A DNA stretch of 64,000 nucleotides from Aphis gossypii (GCF_020184175.1 NC_065530.1:79337260-79401259), one strand, 5' to 3'. Counted from the stretch's first letter, positions 1 through 13,359 are shown. Numbers and translations: made by a program. The notes: a model not told the origin generated them from the letters alone.

Positions 1-3000
1 TTATGACTTGATGAACTCGAGTTGTATTTTTATTTAAAATCCAACTAGTTAATTGAAAATTGAACGCAAAAATAAAAATAAATTAACAATATAGATTAAA
101 TTATAATGATATAATAATAAATTGTATTAAGCCTTAGATAAATATAGATAAATTATATTGATAGCATTGATAATGCATAGTAAAATTATTGTTAAATGTA
201 TAACAGATAAATATCAATGGCTATTGAATTAGAAGACTTATCTTTAATCGTTATCATTTGTGGTCCCAAATCCCAATACACGTTCATCGTTTAGGGTGTG
301 CAAACTTTCTAAACGTATTATGTAAATATACTTGGTTATTTTGTACGTCTTTTTCCCCCAAGGGAAATAAATAAATAAAAATATTATTGCGATAACCGAG
401 TATAAATAAGTATAAATAGGTTGATGCTTTGTATAACATGCCTACGTTTGTTATATCTTTGTAATATCTGTAAATATCATAAATATCTAAACTTTGTAGT
501 ATGAATACTTTTTTTCTTCTTTCTTTACATATAACGCACAACTTTTTTTTAACAACATCATGTGTAAACACTTAGAAAAAATGTTTTGTGATAGCAAAAT
601 ATTATGTTAACAGTTGAAACATAATACTTAAATAGAATATTCAATGATAACATGCATAAATCAATTCATTTTTAACATATCTAACAATTACAATTTTGGT
701 TTTGTTTTTAAGAGATTATCTATAAAATAGTCTATCTTTCCACTATACAGAGTAAATAAACTGTGATTATATTTTAAGCTTTAATTATTGTCTATACTTA
801 AATAATTAATCCTGTAAAAAGAACTTCGACTTTACTTGTGATTTTTTTTTATTTACTTGTTACACTAAATAATATAATTTATAATTATTACATATATGTT
901 GAGGCATAGAAGTTTAAATTTGTACAATACAATTTATATACTTTCATATTTTCAAATATTCAGATTTTTATAAAATAATATAATAATTACTTTTCATGTA
1001 GTATTTCGAACTTTTTTATTGCAATTTTTGAGGAAATTGTATTTTTTATTATTATTATTATTGACGAATATAAATTGAAATTTAAACTAGAAATTTCTGA
1101 GATATTAAACTCAAGTTAAAATAAGTTATACGGATAATATTCCATGATAATATATTTTGAAGATTTTGAAGCAATGATGATGGTTTGAAAAAAAATACTA
1201 AATAATTATAGTATTATTAAGAGATTATAATATAGATATTATATACACGATTTATAAATTTACATAGTACTCGTTAAAATATCAATTTAGATGCATAAAT
1301 ATGAAGTTCTTATATTAAAAAAATAAGCTCACAACGAAATACACCTTAAATGTCTTAAAGGATTTAAATATTCTATAAATGATTTTTAAATATATTTAAA
1401 AATTTAAAAAAATATATATTTTAATAAATATTCAAAAAAATGATGAAAGAAGGTGAAAAGGTCTGTATACCTATATTATTGTTAATCGCGTTTATCGCAG
1501 AATCATTGTACTTGCAGTGTGTACCTGAGATTTAGGAACCCCACACACGTACGTGACAAAAGAGCAGAGCTTAACGTAGGTATGTGCAGTGAAAAATATA
1601 TTTAAATCTCATACTTAGGTATATTTATATATTTTTTATTGTATTATAAATATATAAATATACATATATATTTTGTATTTGTGTGTAAGACATATTTATA
1701 TGACTGTGAATTGCGTTTAGTTTTCCGATTTTCGTCATTAATGGTAATTATTTTATTTATTTGATTGTCGTGATAGAATTACCGGAATTTAATCAAACAT
1801 TGATTTGGCCACCACAATTACTTACGGTTTTTAAAGCACGCTATAAATTATATCGGAAACGCATATCGGGGTGGACTGATAGCCGATAAAGGTCTGTGTG
1901 TTTGTAGTAATACATATAGTATATGAGTTGAAGGGGGCGTATATGTAATTACACAGCAGGTTGAAAAAACGATAACAGGTCAGAATAATGGGAAGGAGTC
2001 GGGCGTGAAATAGAAGAACGAAGCGGGAGGAGAGAATATACACCTTAATTGCCTTTGGGCCATTTTCATCCCGTCGAATGCAAACATAATATAAAATATG
2101 ACGTTCGTAATATTATTCTTACTCTTATGATGACAACTGTTCCGGCAGTGCCGGTCGCAATATTAAATTTAAAAGGTATCCCCAAAAAAATATACTGAGC
2201 GTTGCACTGTGAACACCACGCATGGTATGACATTTTTTCTTAAAAATATTTTACTATATTCTTATGCTAAGAAAAACTTTTTAAGTCATAAAGAAAATAT
2301 ATTTTCAAAGTACCTATATAACCAATTAGACTGGTTTTGCAATAGACGTGTATAGTTTGAAAAGCTTTTTGAGTTTTGTTTCTAAAATGTTGACATCAAA
2401 AGTTAACAAAGCAATAAAAAAAAAAAAAATATAATAATTTGTAAAATCAATAAATGTTTTAGTCCAATAAGAATTTGAAAATCTTCCAACTTTACTTCGA
2501 GATAAGTAAAACGTGTCTTGTTTGATAATGATGTAATTTCAATGAGCATACTCAAAAGAAATATACTGAACTAAAGTATCGTTTTTAAAGCTTTTAGGAA
2601 AATAATAATAATAATGGTTATTAAATCTAATTTAATTTATGACACTATAAAGTATAATATTATATACTAATTTTTTGATTTGCATGATTCATTTTTTTAC
2701 ACTTTCACAACGGTTTTACTTGATAATAAGAATTCATTTATTAAAACTGTCTAGAGTGGATTAAATTTGTTTTTAAAAAATATTCAGTGTACAATTTATA
2801 AAATCAAAAAACGCCAAAATCGCTATAATAAAAACTTAAAACAATAAAACAAGTTGTGAAAAATATAAGCATTTCGATCCTTTATCAAATTAAGTTTTAA
2901 ATATGAACCATAATAGCAACGCTTACTATGATTCGATCTTTCTCTTCGTACATTATATTATTACACAAAATATATCTTACTCGTTTAGGTTTAATTATTA

Positions 3001-5340
3001 ATATTGTTTAGGAATATAAATTCATTCGCAACGACGACCGATCGTTAAACCGTGAATTATATGTGAAAACAATATCTTTTGGGCACATAATATTATTATA
3101 TTATAGAATTTAATGGACCGAATGAACATATTATCTTCTCACTAAAATTGTTTTACTGTTTGAACACTAGAAATTTAATCAAATAATCCTGAGAAATAAT
3201 TATATTTTGGTTATCATACCGAGTATTATAATATCGTATTTATCATAGTCTTTTGAAAAAAACGGCAGCATTTTACTTAATTTTTTTTTTTTTATTTTAT
3301 ATACAACTTAATTTTTTCTAACTAAAAAAAAAAAAAATGAAGAATATTGTAATATCAAGTAGTTAGAGTACTGAGAAAAATACATTATATTATTTTTATG
3401 GCATTTTAAAAAAATTATCATCGTCTGAACGGCTAGATTTGCATTTTATTCAAACTGCAAAAAATGTATTAAGAAAACCAACGTTTATTTTTCTGAAATC
3501 AACTAACCAATACAAACCGTATTAAAATAAACAGGAAAATAACTTTAAATAAAAATAATAAAAAACATTCGCTTCAACTAAAACATTTTCACGATATACC
3601 TAAGTTTATTTATTTTTTATTCGTGTTGCGTGTTAACTATAGAGTTTCTTTGAAAATAACAGTTTAAATATAAGTGACCTTTATGGATATTAAGTAAAAG
3701 TGTACCTACCACACCTTATATCATTATGTATTTTTAGATATCATGAAAATATTGTAACGTGAAGGAAGCTATAACACCAAAATGTGTCTATACTGTAATA
3801 CGTTTGAGTTAATAAATATATAAAAAAAAAAAACAAAAATGTCAACAATATCGCTTCAAAATTGACAAAGATATTAAAATTTAATAATTCTTTATACTGG
3901 TTAAATCAAATTACAGTTTCCTCCGCTTCTTAAATTGCCATTACTATTATTATTATAATTATTATTTCCAAGTATCTGAAAATATTTTTAAATTATATGA
4001 TATTGTGGAAATATAGAATATGAGTAGATACGTTGTATAAATTAGAGTTTGCTCTATATGTACTTAATATTATATATAATACTATCAGCTATAAATTATT
4101 GGGTATTAGCTTTTGGTCTGTTTTTGTTTAATTTCTATTAAAACATTTTACCATTGTCACAGGGAAAATAAATCAATCACACTGCCGGTGTATAATAATC
4201 AATAAATTAATATAAAAAAAAAACTGTGATAATAAATAAATTACATTATCCCTATGAAATATTGATTATTTATGTTGCATTTAAGTAATTTTGAATTGTA
4301 ATAAAATATGACAATGCAGAAGGTAAAATGTAATACAGATAATGCTATATTGTTACGCTGATTTAAAAACTCTGAAATAAATATTGAATAAACTTCAATT
4401 CGATTATCTGGATACTTCGAGTTAAAATAATGCAACAGTAACGCAATCTATAGTGTATTTTATACAATTTATTGTATCCAAAGTAGATATTTTAAAAATC
4501 ATTGAATTATTCATCGTTTCTGTTTAATATATCCCTATATAATATATTAATAATGCTGTATATCTGAATACGAAGGAGAATATTTTTACGTACTAGTTCA
4601 TTGATGGCACCAATTTTTTGTAATATCTCGTGGAATTAACCGTATATAGTCCGGTGATTTGATGTTAAAATGGGTTTTCACGGTTCAGGGGTTAATTTGT
4701 ACGCATGGAAGCTGTTTTAACAATTAAACAAACATTAATAACGGGTTCACGATACGTTTAATAATATCGGATTTTCGTCAGGCCTACTGCTATTTATGAA
4801 GATGTATAATATTGGTTTTGTGCACCTATTCCAACGAAATTATTAGCAAGGCAACGATTGGGAGATGGAATTAGATGGGTCACTCACCCCCTCCCACTAT
4901 TATAAAAATTGCATGAACTTTTAATTTAAAGAATGTTAATTGTGAAAGTATGAATTTGTTTTCATTCAGGTATCAAATATCAATATAAAACTTGATATAA
5001 TATATTTTTTCATTTATACATTGATACCTACATTTAAAAACTTTATTAATTAACCTTCATTTTCATATTTTGTTGTTTTTCAATCCTACCACCCTCAACT
5101 AACCAAAAAAAAAATAAAAATAAATATTGTACCTACTTATGATTCCCTATGTTTCCATCAGAAACAATTCATGCCGATTGCGCAACATGAAGTGTACCGC
5201 ATTTTATACAAACACAAGATTTATTATTCATCTAGTCTTTTGAATCAGTAAACATTATTTTTTAAATTATCACGAAAATTGATTCAATTCAAATCTGAGA
5301 AGTTCGATATAAAGTAATTTTAAAAAGTGGAACACAGTAA
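1..5340. other. AT-rich gene-free stretch
   Basis: No supportable gene. The sequence is dominated by TAATA/ATATA words, short poly-A and poly-T runs and a (TTA)n tract. Open frames here, such as 95 codons on the minus strand at 284-571, are rich in I, Y, L and K, as expected from random AT-rich DNA, and have no splice or promoter context. The short less AT-rich patches near 1.49-1.60 kb and 4.84-4.92 kb show no recognisable motif. Confidence 0.6.
1046..1062. repeat. (TTA)n microsatellite
   Basis: About five to six perfect TTA units inside an AT-rich desert. Seen directly. Confidence 0.85.
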
Positions 5341-5356
5341 ACATAATAAAAAAAAA

Positions 5357-5372
5357 CCTTAGGTACCTAAGG
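5357..5372. repeat. 16-bp perfect palindrome CCTTAGGTACCTAAGG
   Basis: The two 8-base halves are exact reverse complements around a GGTACC core. Words of the type TAGGTACCTA recur in this window (for example near 25734 and 61232), so this may be a genome-wide word rather than a specific site. About one such palindrome is expected by chance in 64 kb. Confidence 0.8.
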
Positions 5373-5374
5373 AA

Positions 5375-5719
5375 ATGCGTTGTTATTTTATTTTATTTTT
5401 ATTTTTCTCTGATAAAACAAAAGTAATTAAACAAATAAAAAAACAAAAATGCTCAGATAAGCATATAAAAAGGCGTTTTGGACAAGGAATACACAAACCG
5501 GAAGAAACCCGAAAATCTAGGGAATCAGATTTATTCGAATTTTTATCTGACTCGAGTAATTTTGTTGTTGTTTTAGTTTTGTCATTGCAAGCTTTTGTCC
5601 CGTACGAAAAGCGGGTTTATTGCAATTGGATTCTACTCGTTTTACAACAGTCGAAGGCGATTTGCTCAGATTATAAATTATTATTTTATCGAATCGCGAA
5701 TAATATGCGCGAACAATAA
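5375..5719 (+). CDS. open frame, 114 codons, unrecognised
   Basis: ATG-initiated frame starting 3 bases after the 16-bp palindrome. The predicted protein has a Lys/Arg-rich first half (about residues 14-50) and a hydrophobic segment near residues 63-73. No family was recognised. No TATA box, strong ATG context, splice site or polyadenylation signal was found at useful spacing. A 73-codon minus-strand frame overlaps it. At this base composition about one frame of this length is expected by chance in the window, so it is probably not a gene. Confidence 0.12.
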   Translation: MRCYFILFLFFSDKTKVIKQIKKQKCSDKHIKRRFGQGIHKPEETRKSRESDLFEFLSDSSNFVVVLVLSLQAFVPYEKRVYCNWILLVLQQSKAICSDYKLLFYRIANNMREQ

Positions 5720-5739
5720 GAAAACAAACGCACTCCAAG

Positions 5740-7740
5740 TTTTAAACTGTATAGGTACTATATTTTATACACAAACTAGCTTTGAAATTGTATTTGTTTC
5801 CCAAAAAAACTTTGAGAATGCATTTTTTTTTTAATTTTACAAATAAACATTACGCGTTTCTCTGTTGAACGGTGTCGTTCATTTCGAAGAATGGTTTTCG
5901 AGTTGGTAGGTTAAAACGTCATGGAAATACTGGCAAATAAAGATTTTTTTTATTATTCTTATCGTACTCGAATGGTTTTTCTTGAAAACGAAAACTTGAC
6001 ATGATTAGATTGTAAGGTAAATTGGATACCTCGGTGTTGAACAAAAAATAACGTCTAAGACCGACAGTGTTTCTATAAACATAATATTATATCTATCGAA
6101 AAGTCCAAATGATTTTCGACGTCTTATTCGGTGCATATGTTGATCTCGATGGTAACCACATTTTCAACATTGTGGGGAGATAACACGAGATTCAAACGTA
6201 AAAACCATTTTCATTGTAAAACTTTAGTAAATTACTTAACGAAAATGGCGCATCCGTTTAGTTAAATTGTGTGGATATAACAGAATTTACAACTTAATTT
6301 TGAGAGTTAACCATGTTGGTTTTTTTTTCTTATAAAGCGTTCATCACGGCCATTAGACCGTTTCTGTCTTCAAATAATATAATTTAGAAAAATTCAAGTA
6401 TCGACAGGTAACGCCGAAGACAAAATAAAAAAACACACGAATACCTGTAATAATAACCAGTTAGTCGGTTATTATAACAAGAAGTCATGCAAACGTTTCA
6501 GCACACGGTTGTCAGTATAATGAAAAATACATAGACAAGCGTGACACTCATGTTATAATATTATTGTAATGTAATGTTTTATGGAAATAATACATGATTA
6601 TTAACTGAGATTTGACAATTTTTTTTAATAATAGTTATAGCAGATGCAATTTTTCGCAAACGATTTACAAATGTATTTCGATAATAATATTATCGTTCAT
6701 CACAAAAACTGATATCGATATCGATTTCACATGCTTGGATAGAGAGTGAATGTTTATTTTCACTTTTTCGTCAAACTTTTCTCCATACATATGTACCTAT
6801 ATGAACACATTTATATATTTTGTACAAGTAATAAGTACATTATATTAAAATTCACCGCGGTGATTGTAAAATACGGCATGGATTAAATTGGTTTTTAATT
6901 GAATTGCTTACTTCCTTTTGCACGAATAACTTGTTTCTTTGTGGAGAAAGTTATAATTGAAAACTAATGAAAATAGTTTTGACGACGACACGCCACCGTG
7001 ACGCCGCCCTCTTGTTTGAAAAATATATTTCAGTGGCCGAAATAAATTTACAACACAGAGTATACACAGGCGACATATCGTCATGGGCAAATACACACAG
7101 GCACAGATCTCGTGAAATACCAAATTACGATGTCCACGGTGTTCTAAGAAATGTTATTATTGCTTCTCATTAAGTTGGTCCAAAATTTAGGTGTTAATAA
7201 AGGTTACTACACACCAAGAAGATTTCTAGTACCTGCTTTATAAGTATCATCATGTGTTTTTTTTTCAAATAAAAAACTACGACAATATATTCATTAAACA
7301 CGTTTGAGAAAATGTTACTAAGTACCGAATCTCATTTAAACCTTAAAATATGTTTATTAAACCCATTATCTATAAACTCACCTGTTTTATGGAACGTTAT
7401 CATTTTTGTGAGAGTATTTTACTGCTGCTCTATAATACATTGCGTGTTGTAATTTAAAAAAAAAAAACGAATTTTCTCTGATAAACCAACACAATGTATA
7501 ACCAAAATACTAAGAACTTATACGAATTTCTAGCAAATTTAAAATCTATGTAACAAAATAATACTATAATAGTGATTGATTATTATCGTATAAGAATTGT
7601 GTAGCTAATTCTAAATGTTGGACTATAGCTTAGCTCAAAAAGTCACTTTGGCATAGTATTCAAAGTGTATACCTACCGTTTATAATATGGACGATTATTT
7701 AGTGAAAAACAAAAGCGTAGGTGGAACAAACGTTTTTTCT
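5740..7740. other. AT-rich intergenic or intronic stretch
   Basis: No gene seen. It contains a (GATATC)2 patch at 6711-6722 that includes TATCGATA, the published consensus of the insect DRE/DREF element. Two overlapping 68-71 codon frames on opposite strands near 6.91-7.17 kb look like shadows of a slightly GC-richer patch. Confidence 0.5.
6713..6720. promoter_or_regulatory. DRE-like TATCGATA
   Basis: Perfect 8-bp match to the Drosophila DREF site, within GATATCGATATCGAT. A second copy lies at 54772-54779. In AT-rich DNA an 8-bp palindrome like this occurs readily by chance, and no promoter is visible beside it. Confidence 0.15.
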
Positions 7741-7744
7741 CTTG

Positions 7745-7765
7745 TTTTTTTTTTTTTTTTTTTTT
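7745..7765. repeat. poly-T tract (21 T)
   Basis: Uninterrupted run of 21 T, the longest homopolymer I noticed. It marks the boundary between the AT-rich desert and the GC/GT-richer island that follows. It could be the poly-A end of an old minus-strand retroinsertion, but no element body is recognisable next to it. Confidence 0.85.
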
Positions 7766-7994
7766 GTTTTGTTTTTAATAACAGTGCCCGAACCACCGTA
7801 TATATGTGCGTGTGTGGGTGTATGGGTGTAATTGTGAGTACGTGTATGTTTGTATATGTATGATATCGGAGGTCAGGGCTGCGCTGCGATCGGCTCCGAC
7901 TCGGTTTAATTAAATAAAAAATAATTAACTCGACGTACAGCGAACGCGCACTCGAATTTTGAATTCAACGACCGTATCAACCGTATTGTATATA

Positions 7995-8034
7995 TATATA
8001 TAAAAGCTATATATTATTGTATATTATATCAGGA
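7995..8034 (+). promoter_or_regulatory. candidate core promoter: TATA box plus initiator
   Basis: TATAAAAG at 7999-8006 is followed by an initiator-like ATCAGG at 8029-8034. If the A at 8031 is +1, the TATA box starts at -32, the spacing expected of a TATA-dependent RNA polymerase II promoter. No DPE (RGWYV) is found at +28. The surrounding CpG-rich sequence fits a promoter. Against it, alternating TA sequence is common here and no clear coding exon follows. Confidence 0.3.
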
Positions 8035-8271
8035 TGCACACAACGCGCTCTAATCATACCAAACGTCGTCGACATCGTACAGTTCCGCGAGAAAGGGAGG
8101 AAAACTCTTTGTACCACCGCGACAGCCCCGCATTCCATTATACAGACAGATATTATACGTATCCAGTCTCAGAAGGCCGTCGCGGAGTGTGTATCGTGAC
8201 AATTAAAATAATTACTATTGTTTTATGTGTTACAGCAATGATATTATTGCGACGGTTTATGATGGGTATAG

Positions 8272-8297
8272 TAATAATAATAATAATAATAATAATA
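8272..8297. repeat. (TAA)n microsatellite
   Basis: More than eight uninterrupted TAA units. It creates a poly-Ile or poly-Asn stretch in overlapping frames, which is an artefact. Confidence 0.9.
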
Positions 8298-8742
8298 TGA
8301 CGGTGTGAAGCTAGGCGCGCGCGTCGTCCAAATGTAAACACTGTCCGGTTGACGACGGTCGTTTAATTAAGCGAAACGTCGAGTTTATTAAATTTTCAGA
8401 CCCAATTTGAGGGATGCGAATACTACTCGCCGAGAGCCCGCCCATACATTTGCTCGCAGTGGACGCGTGCCCCGCTACCGGCACCTAACGCCGCCGTCTT
8501 GCAAGCCGAGTTCTCTTGTAATATAATATATACATATATTAATTATTTGTCAAAACACGCCGCCGCTGAGAATATTCGATTGCTCTTCGCCGTAAATCCT
8601 TCCGAACAAATTACCGCGACGATAACGTTTGACCGACAACGAGGGAAATAATAATAATATATATATAAAATAAATTGATTTCACCGCCAGCGGTGGGTAC
8701 GTGCGGGTGTCTATATATGGGTGGATGTGTACACGAGTGCGA

Positions 8743-8760
8743 GTGTGTGCGCGCGCGCGC
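8743..8760. repeat. (GT)n(GC)n alternating purine-pyrimidine tract
   Basis: GTGTGT runs directly into five to six GC units. Alternating GT/GC of this kind can adopt Z-DNA. It lies inside the CpG-rich island. Confidence 0.7.
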
Positions 8761-9578
8761 TCCCGTCTAAATAATAACGGTCTAGCGTTCCTGCACAACC
8801 CTCTCAACCCACCCACCCGAGTCACAGCCACCTCTCGCTCCTCGGTAATATTCTCGAACAGCGAAAGTATACGATATGTACCCGTATATTATATATTATA
8901 ATATCCCGTTGATCAATATAACACACTTGTATTTGCATTTCCGAGAACCACCGCACACACGTTAATACGATAACCGCGGTCGGCCAGACGTATTATAAAT
9001 TCACATGGTAATAACAATAATATGATCGAGAGAGCGAATCTTTGTGTGCTCATTATTATTGCTTCCGTAGGTTCCTCATCCGTTCGACGTACGCGCCGCT
9101 GCAGTGACGTGTTCCTTCTCTTGTCGTTGAAAACTCGGTGCGAATCAATCTCATTCGACGTTCGGCGAGAATCAGTGGCGTTTCTGAAAGTGGGTTAGGA
9201 AATAAAGCCGATTAATGTGGGTCGTTTCCGCATCCGTATCAAGAATTGATCCGTATAAACAATTTTAACCCACCTCTCGCCACATGCATATTATGTTCGG
9301 CCACTGGACTCGCCCCCGGGTCGAATCGCGTACAATAATTCACGAATCAATTACGTAAAAAAAACCATTTTACATTTTTATGTGTGTAAATTAATAACAA
9401 TATTACAGTTTTTACATGGTAGGCGTTAAAACGGAATAATATTACAAAAGTATCCATTCGAATGCCGAACTGGAATGCACGCCCGTCGAATATATTGTTC
9501 GACAGCCATCACTAGTCGCATGTCAAATTGTATTTTTAAATATCATTAAAACCACAAGTTATATACTTCAAAACATAC

Positions 9579-9592
9579 CACACACACACACA
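9579..9592. repeat. (CA)7 microsatellite
   Basis: Seven CA units followed by A-rich sequence. Confidence 0.85.
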
Positions 9593-9799
9593 AAAATAAA
9601 AATAATATCTGATAATATTACGCTATACTCAATTTAATTATTATAATTTTTATACATTAAATGCAATGTACAGTGTTTATAATTTCCAAATTTGTTATTA
9701 TCTGAAATGTTTTTAATATCTGCTTTTATTCTTTGTATTTTTTTTTTTTTATGTTTTTAGCGCAGTTTTTAAGTATGTGTTTGTTCAGATCAACAATAA

Positions 9800-10500
9800 T
9801 AATCTAACATGTAGACAATTAAATGTTTTCTTTTAAATATATTATTATAATGAAGTGCCAAACATCAAAGTGAATATAATTCAATATTGAACTGAATGCA
9901 TTGTGCCACCATTTGGGAACTATACTTATGGAACGATACAGACCGTTGAATGACGGAGGAGAGGAAAATATAGATAACGATTTCCTTGGATTCCACCGAA
10001 TATTACACACATCTTTTTCATTTTAAAATGCAATCTTCCTGCCCTCTTTATGCTCTCCATAAACTCAGACGAAACGAACGCTCGGAAAATCTACATGATC
10101 ATCCCTACTTATACGCCATGCCTCCTGGCACAGAATCATTCCGTCGACTATTTCTTCTCTCGTTTATGGATCCAAGGTATTACCCTACCCGCACAAACAT
10201 AATCGTCGACCAATCCTGATTGCGTCTCGTATACCTTTCTCCAAAATCATGTATTCCGCATTTATCTATGAATCCTTTTATGGCTTGTGCGCGTGTACCA
10301 TATGCGCCGTGACGAGCGGTCTTCTATAAATCCTTATATACATTCTCTATTCGAAAACATTTTCCCGTCCCAGCGTCCGAGTAATATATACCACGTTTCA
10401 TCTCCTGGCATTAATCTTGTCTTCAGAACCCGTTACCTTCCCGTAATGTACAGCACGAATTCCGTAAGGCGTGATGCAGGTTCTTTGTAAAAAAAAAAAC
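9800..10500. other. pyrimidine-rich block of mixed composition
   Basis: From about 9.9 to 10.49 kb the + strand is strikingly C/T-rich and GC-richer than its surroundings, and it ends at a run of A at about 10489-10499. It carries two stop-poor + frames (9986-10219 and 10287-10490) in different phases, neither with a recognisable domain. The sharp edges and strand asymmetry suggest an old inserted element or processed sequence, but no terminal repeats or target-site duplication were seen. Confidence 0.3.
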
Positions 10501-13060
10501 AAGAAAACAAATAGCGAAACTCATAAAAACGACAGAACTCGTTAGTTCGCCCTGTATACAAATATAAATTGTGTATGCTCTATTCGAGTTCATTAATCGA
10601 AAGTTCGCGCATCGAATATTAACGCGTGTAAATAAACTGTTTCAAAATAGGATTAAAATGTATTGACAAGACGAATAATAATAAAACAATTGTGTATACA
10701 GAATTTAGAGATTACAAGCGTTATAGTTTAATATAATATTATGTACATACGCTATACAGGATGAACCATAAAGTTTTCCGGTATTCCGTATCGAACCACA
10801 TTTACATATTATAACCACATGCAAAAACATGTAATATACAATTAACACACACTGTATCTGATGTATGATGTACAACATAAATGCTTTTTGTAATATAAAA
10901 ATCGATACTATGTTTAATGAGCATAAAAATATTCATACATTATATTTGCAGATTAAAATAACTATAAAATGTTGGAATAAAATCTGTTAACATTTAGCGT
11001 AGCACATGTTGATAAATAACATTTATGGTTTTCTGATGCGAGGCGTATAGATGGAATTTCTAATGTATCAACATTACATAGCTCTTGCCCTGAGTTGCTT
11101 TTTTTCTGACCATATAACAGCAATTTCAAAAATAATTTTTCTTTTTTTTGCCCACGAAACAAATTAGATTTCCTTTTCATTATGGACCAAAAACCAACAA
11201 TTCATAAAGCGTGAACCCAAAACAGTGAAAAAGTTTTATACTGTTAAACTACATCAACTATTCACTAACTAATTTCTAATAATTACTTACTAATAATTGG
11301 TAACATAGATAAAATACAAATATTGTTATATGCATATTTTACAAATATTTAAAAAATGCATACCTCGATTTTTTATTAATTTATAGAATCGTAACTAAGC
11401 TTAAAATTTTCTTCGCAATGAACTTTTTCATTAAAAAAAAATCAAGATTATCGGTTGAAGAGTTTCAAAAAATATGCTTGACAAAGATTTCAATTTTCAC
11501 ATTTATATACTCGTATATAAAGATTTTGAAATAAATATGAAGTGCAGAGAACTTTTGTATAAAACTACTAAAGAAATATATTTTTAAATATTCATCTATA
11601 TCCAGCGCATGCAGATAAATCAATGCATCATCCCATTTTTCTCGAAATTGGTTGATACTTATTTCACATTAAAAAAATATTATTTATTACAATCAAATAT
11701 TATTATCTATATAACCTATGACGTTCAGGCATAATTTAGGTTTCTGTTAGTGAATACATTTTCAAAATCGAATCAGTAGTTCTAGAGATTACTTCTTGCA
11801 GACAAACTTACACATTAACAAACTTTAACTCTATAATATTAGTAGAGATTTTAACAAGTATCTAGTTAGTATAGTTTAGTAATTTATTGTACAATCATAA
11901 TATTATTATTTCTTATGGAATTTGATTAACAAATTGACTGTCAAAAACATACAATTTTAAATATCGTTATTCATAAACTGTCACATGGTAATACCATTAC
12001 TCTTCCACGTTTTCGTGATATTAAGTTGCTAAAATAATCAAAATGTGTTAGTTTTTTTTTCAGACATTAAACTGATGATAGAATTTATATAAATTGAGAC
12101 CAGAATCTGATATATTTAATTTAGTATTACAAGTAAGATATTACTTAATCATAAGTTACATATTGTGATACAAAAGGAGTAATGTTTAGTTTTGAATCTT
12201 CTGCTTAAAGAAAAATCAACATAACTAAGAGCTATTATAAATTCTTAGTTTAAAATAAAAAAAAAACTAAGCAAGAAAACTCAAATTTAAAAGTTAAATA
12301 TTAAATTTAATTAAATTTAAGTAAAAATAGATTAACATTTGAATGTTTAAAAGGCAATAAATAAAAAAAAACATAATATCACAAAAAATTATATAATATA
12401 TATATAATACTCATATAACCAAATTTTTAGTTATAGAACTATGAAAGTGACATAAAACCGTATAAGTATTATTCAGAAGAAATATTATTAAAAAAATAGA
12501 ACAACATTTCAAAGTAAAATATTGTTATAAATAGAAACATTTTTAATCCGTTAAATAATAATATATATAATACTTTTACGAAAAACGTTATATTTTAAAT
12601 CAAAACTTTTCCATGTTAATGATTATTTTTAATTAAGCACTCGGTACTTGTAATGCATGTTATAATATTATATTATTTTATTTTCAGTGAGTCATTAAAA
12701 GGAAGTAATTTAAAAAGTATAGTCGGTGATTAAGAAAATAATATTTGTTTTAAATATAAAATATTAGTGGCTTTCAATTAACATGATATCATATTTTTAA
12801 TAATCATTACTCATAAAACCTATGATTTTAATATTTATACGATGAAATTTTAAAATTGATTCCTGTGAATGTATTTATAAAAGTAAAACTAGTGAAAAAG
12901 TCATAGAGATCACTTGCTTTAAGTTTTAAATTATTTTAACTAAACCACATTTTCACCATACGATACATATTTTTTAAATAGGACATTGACAATTTGGGAC
13001 AGTATGTTAAAATAATGACATTTCCTATTTCGATTTTCGGTCACCCGTCAATAAGTCCAA
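10500..13060. other. AT-rich stretch without a convincing gene
   Basis: Mostly AT-rich. It includes a transposon-end-like phrase near 10752-10790 and a 72-codon ATG frame on the minus strand at 10962-11180 (Lys-rich start, no recognised domain). At 12052-12063 a T-run plus CAG resembles a splice acceptor, but the following sequence is closed in all frames within about 30 bases. Confidence 0.5.
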
Positions 13061-13069
13061 CCGCATAGT

Positions 13070-13354
13070 TTGAACATTTTATGTAAATTGCGAAAATACC
13101 TTCGGTTGTGCTTGACAAATACACATGAGCAAACAGAAAATATGTCCGTAATAATATTGTTAGACATTTTACACCATATATCTACAATTAGGGACCAGAG
13201 AAATATTCAGTTTCGAGAAAAAATGAATAAAAAGGTATTCATACAGATAGAAAAAACACTCATTGCTTTGATTTACTATGCATACTTTCAATTCATATTA
13301 AAAAATAATGTGCCAATATTAAACATTCTTAGACGACTTCTTACTAATAAATAG
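13070..13354 (+). CDS. open frame, 94 codons, unrecognised
   Basis: A frame with a TTG first codon and later internal ATGs. The predicted protein is rich in I, L, K and N, and a middle segment is helical-looking. No domain, signal peptide or splice context was recognised, and length and composition are within what AT-rich DNA gives by chance. Confidence 0.1.
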   Translation: MNILCKLRKYLRLCLTNTHEQTENMSVIILLDILHHISTIRDQRNIQFREKMNKKVFIQIEKTLIALIYYAYFQFILKNNVPILNILRRLLTNK

Positions 13355-13359
13355 TTACA

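Larger units (their letters stand above)
7784..9500. promoter_or_regulatory. CpG-rich island
   Basis: Base composition changes abruptly here, with many CpG dinucleotides and GC-rich words such as CGCGCGCG, GCGCGCGTCGTCC and CCGCCGTC. It opens with a GT-rich run (about 7796-7866) and contains a TATA/initiator pair, a (TAA)n tract, a (GT)(GC)n tract and many stop-poor but unconvincing short frames on both strands. Such islands in AT-rich insect DNA are often promoters, 5' exons or enhancers; which applies here is an inference. No coding exon could be supported. Confidence 0.4.

Noticed and set aside
284..571. 95-codon minus-strand frame
   Set aside because: Ile/Tyr/Lys/Leu-rich translation of plain AT-rich DNA, with no supporting signals.
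8034..8300. 88-codon + frame directly after the candidate start site
   Set aside because: It ends in poly-Ile from the TAA repeat and has an unstructured Arg/His-rich start. Two other frames overlap it.
12052..12063. T-run plus CAG as splice acceptor
   Set aside because: All three frames close within about 30 bases and no donor follows.
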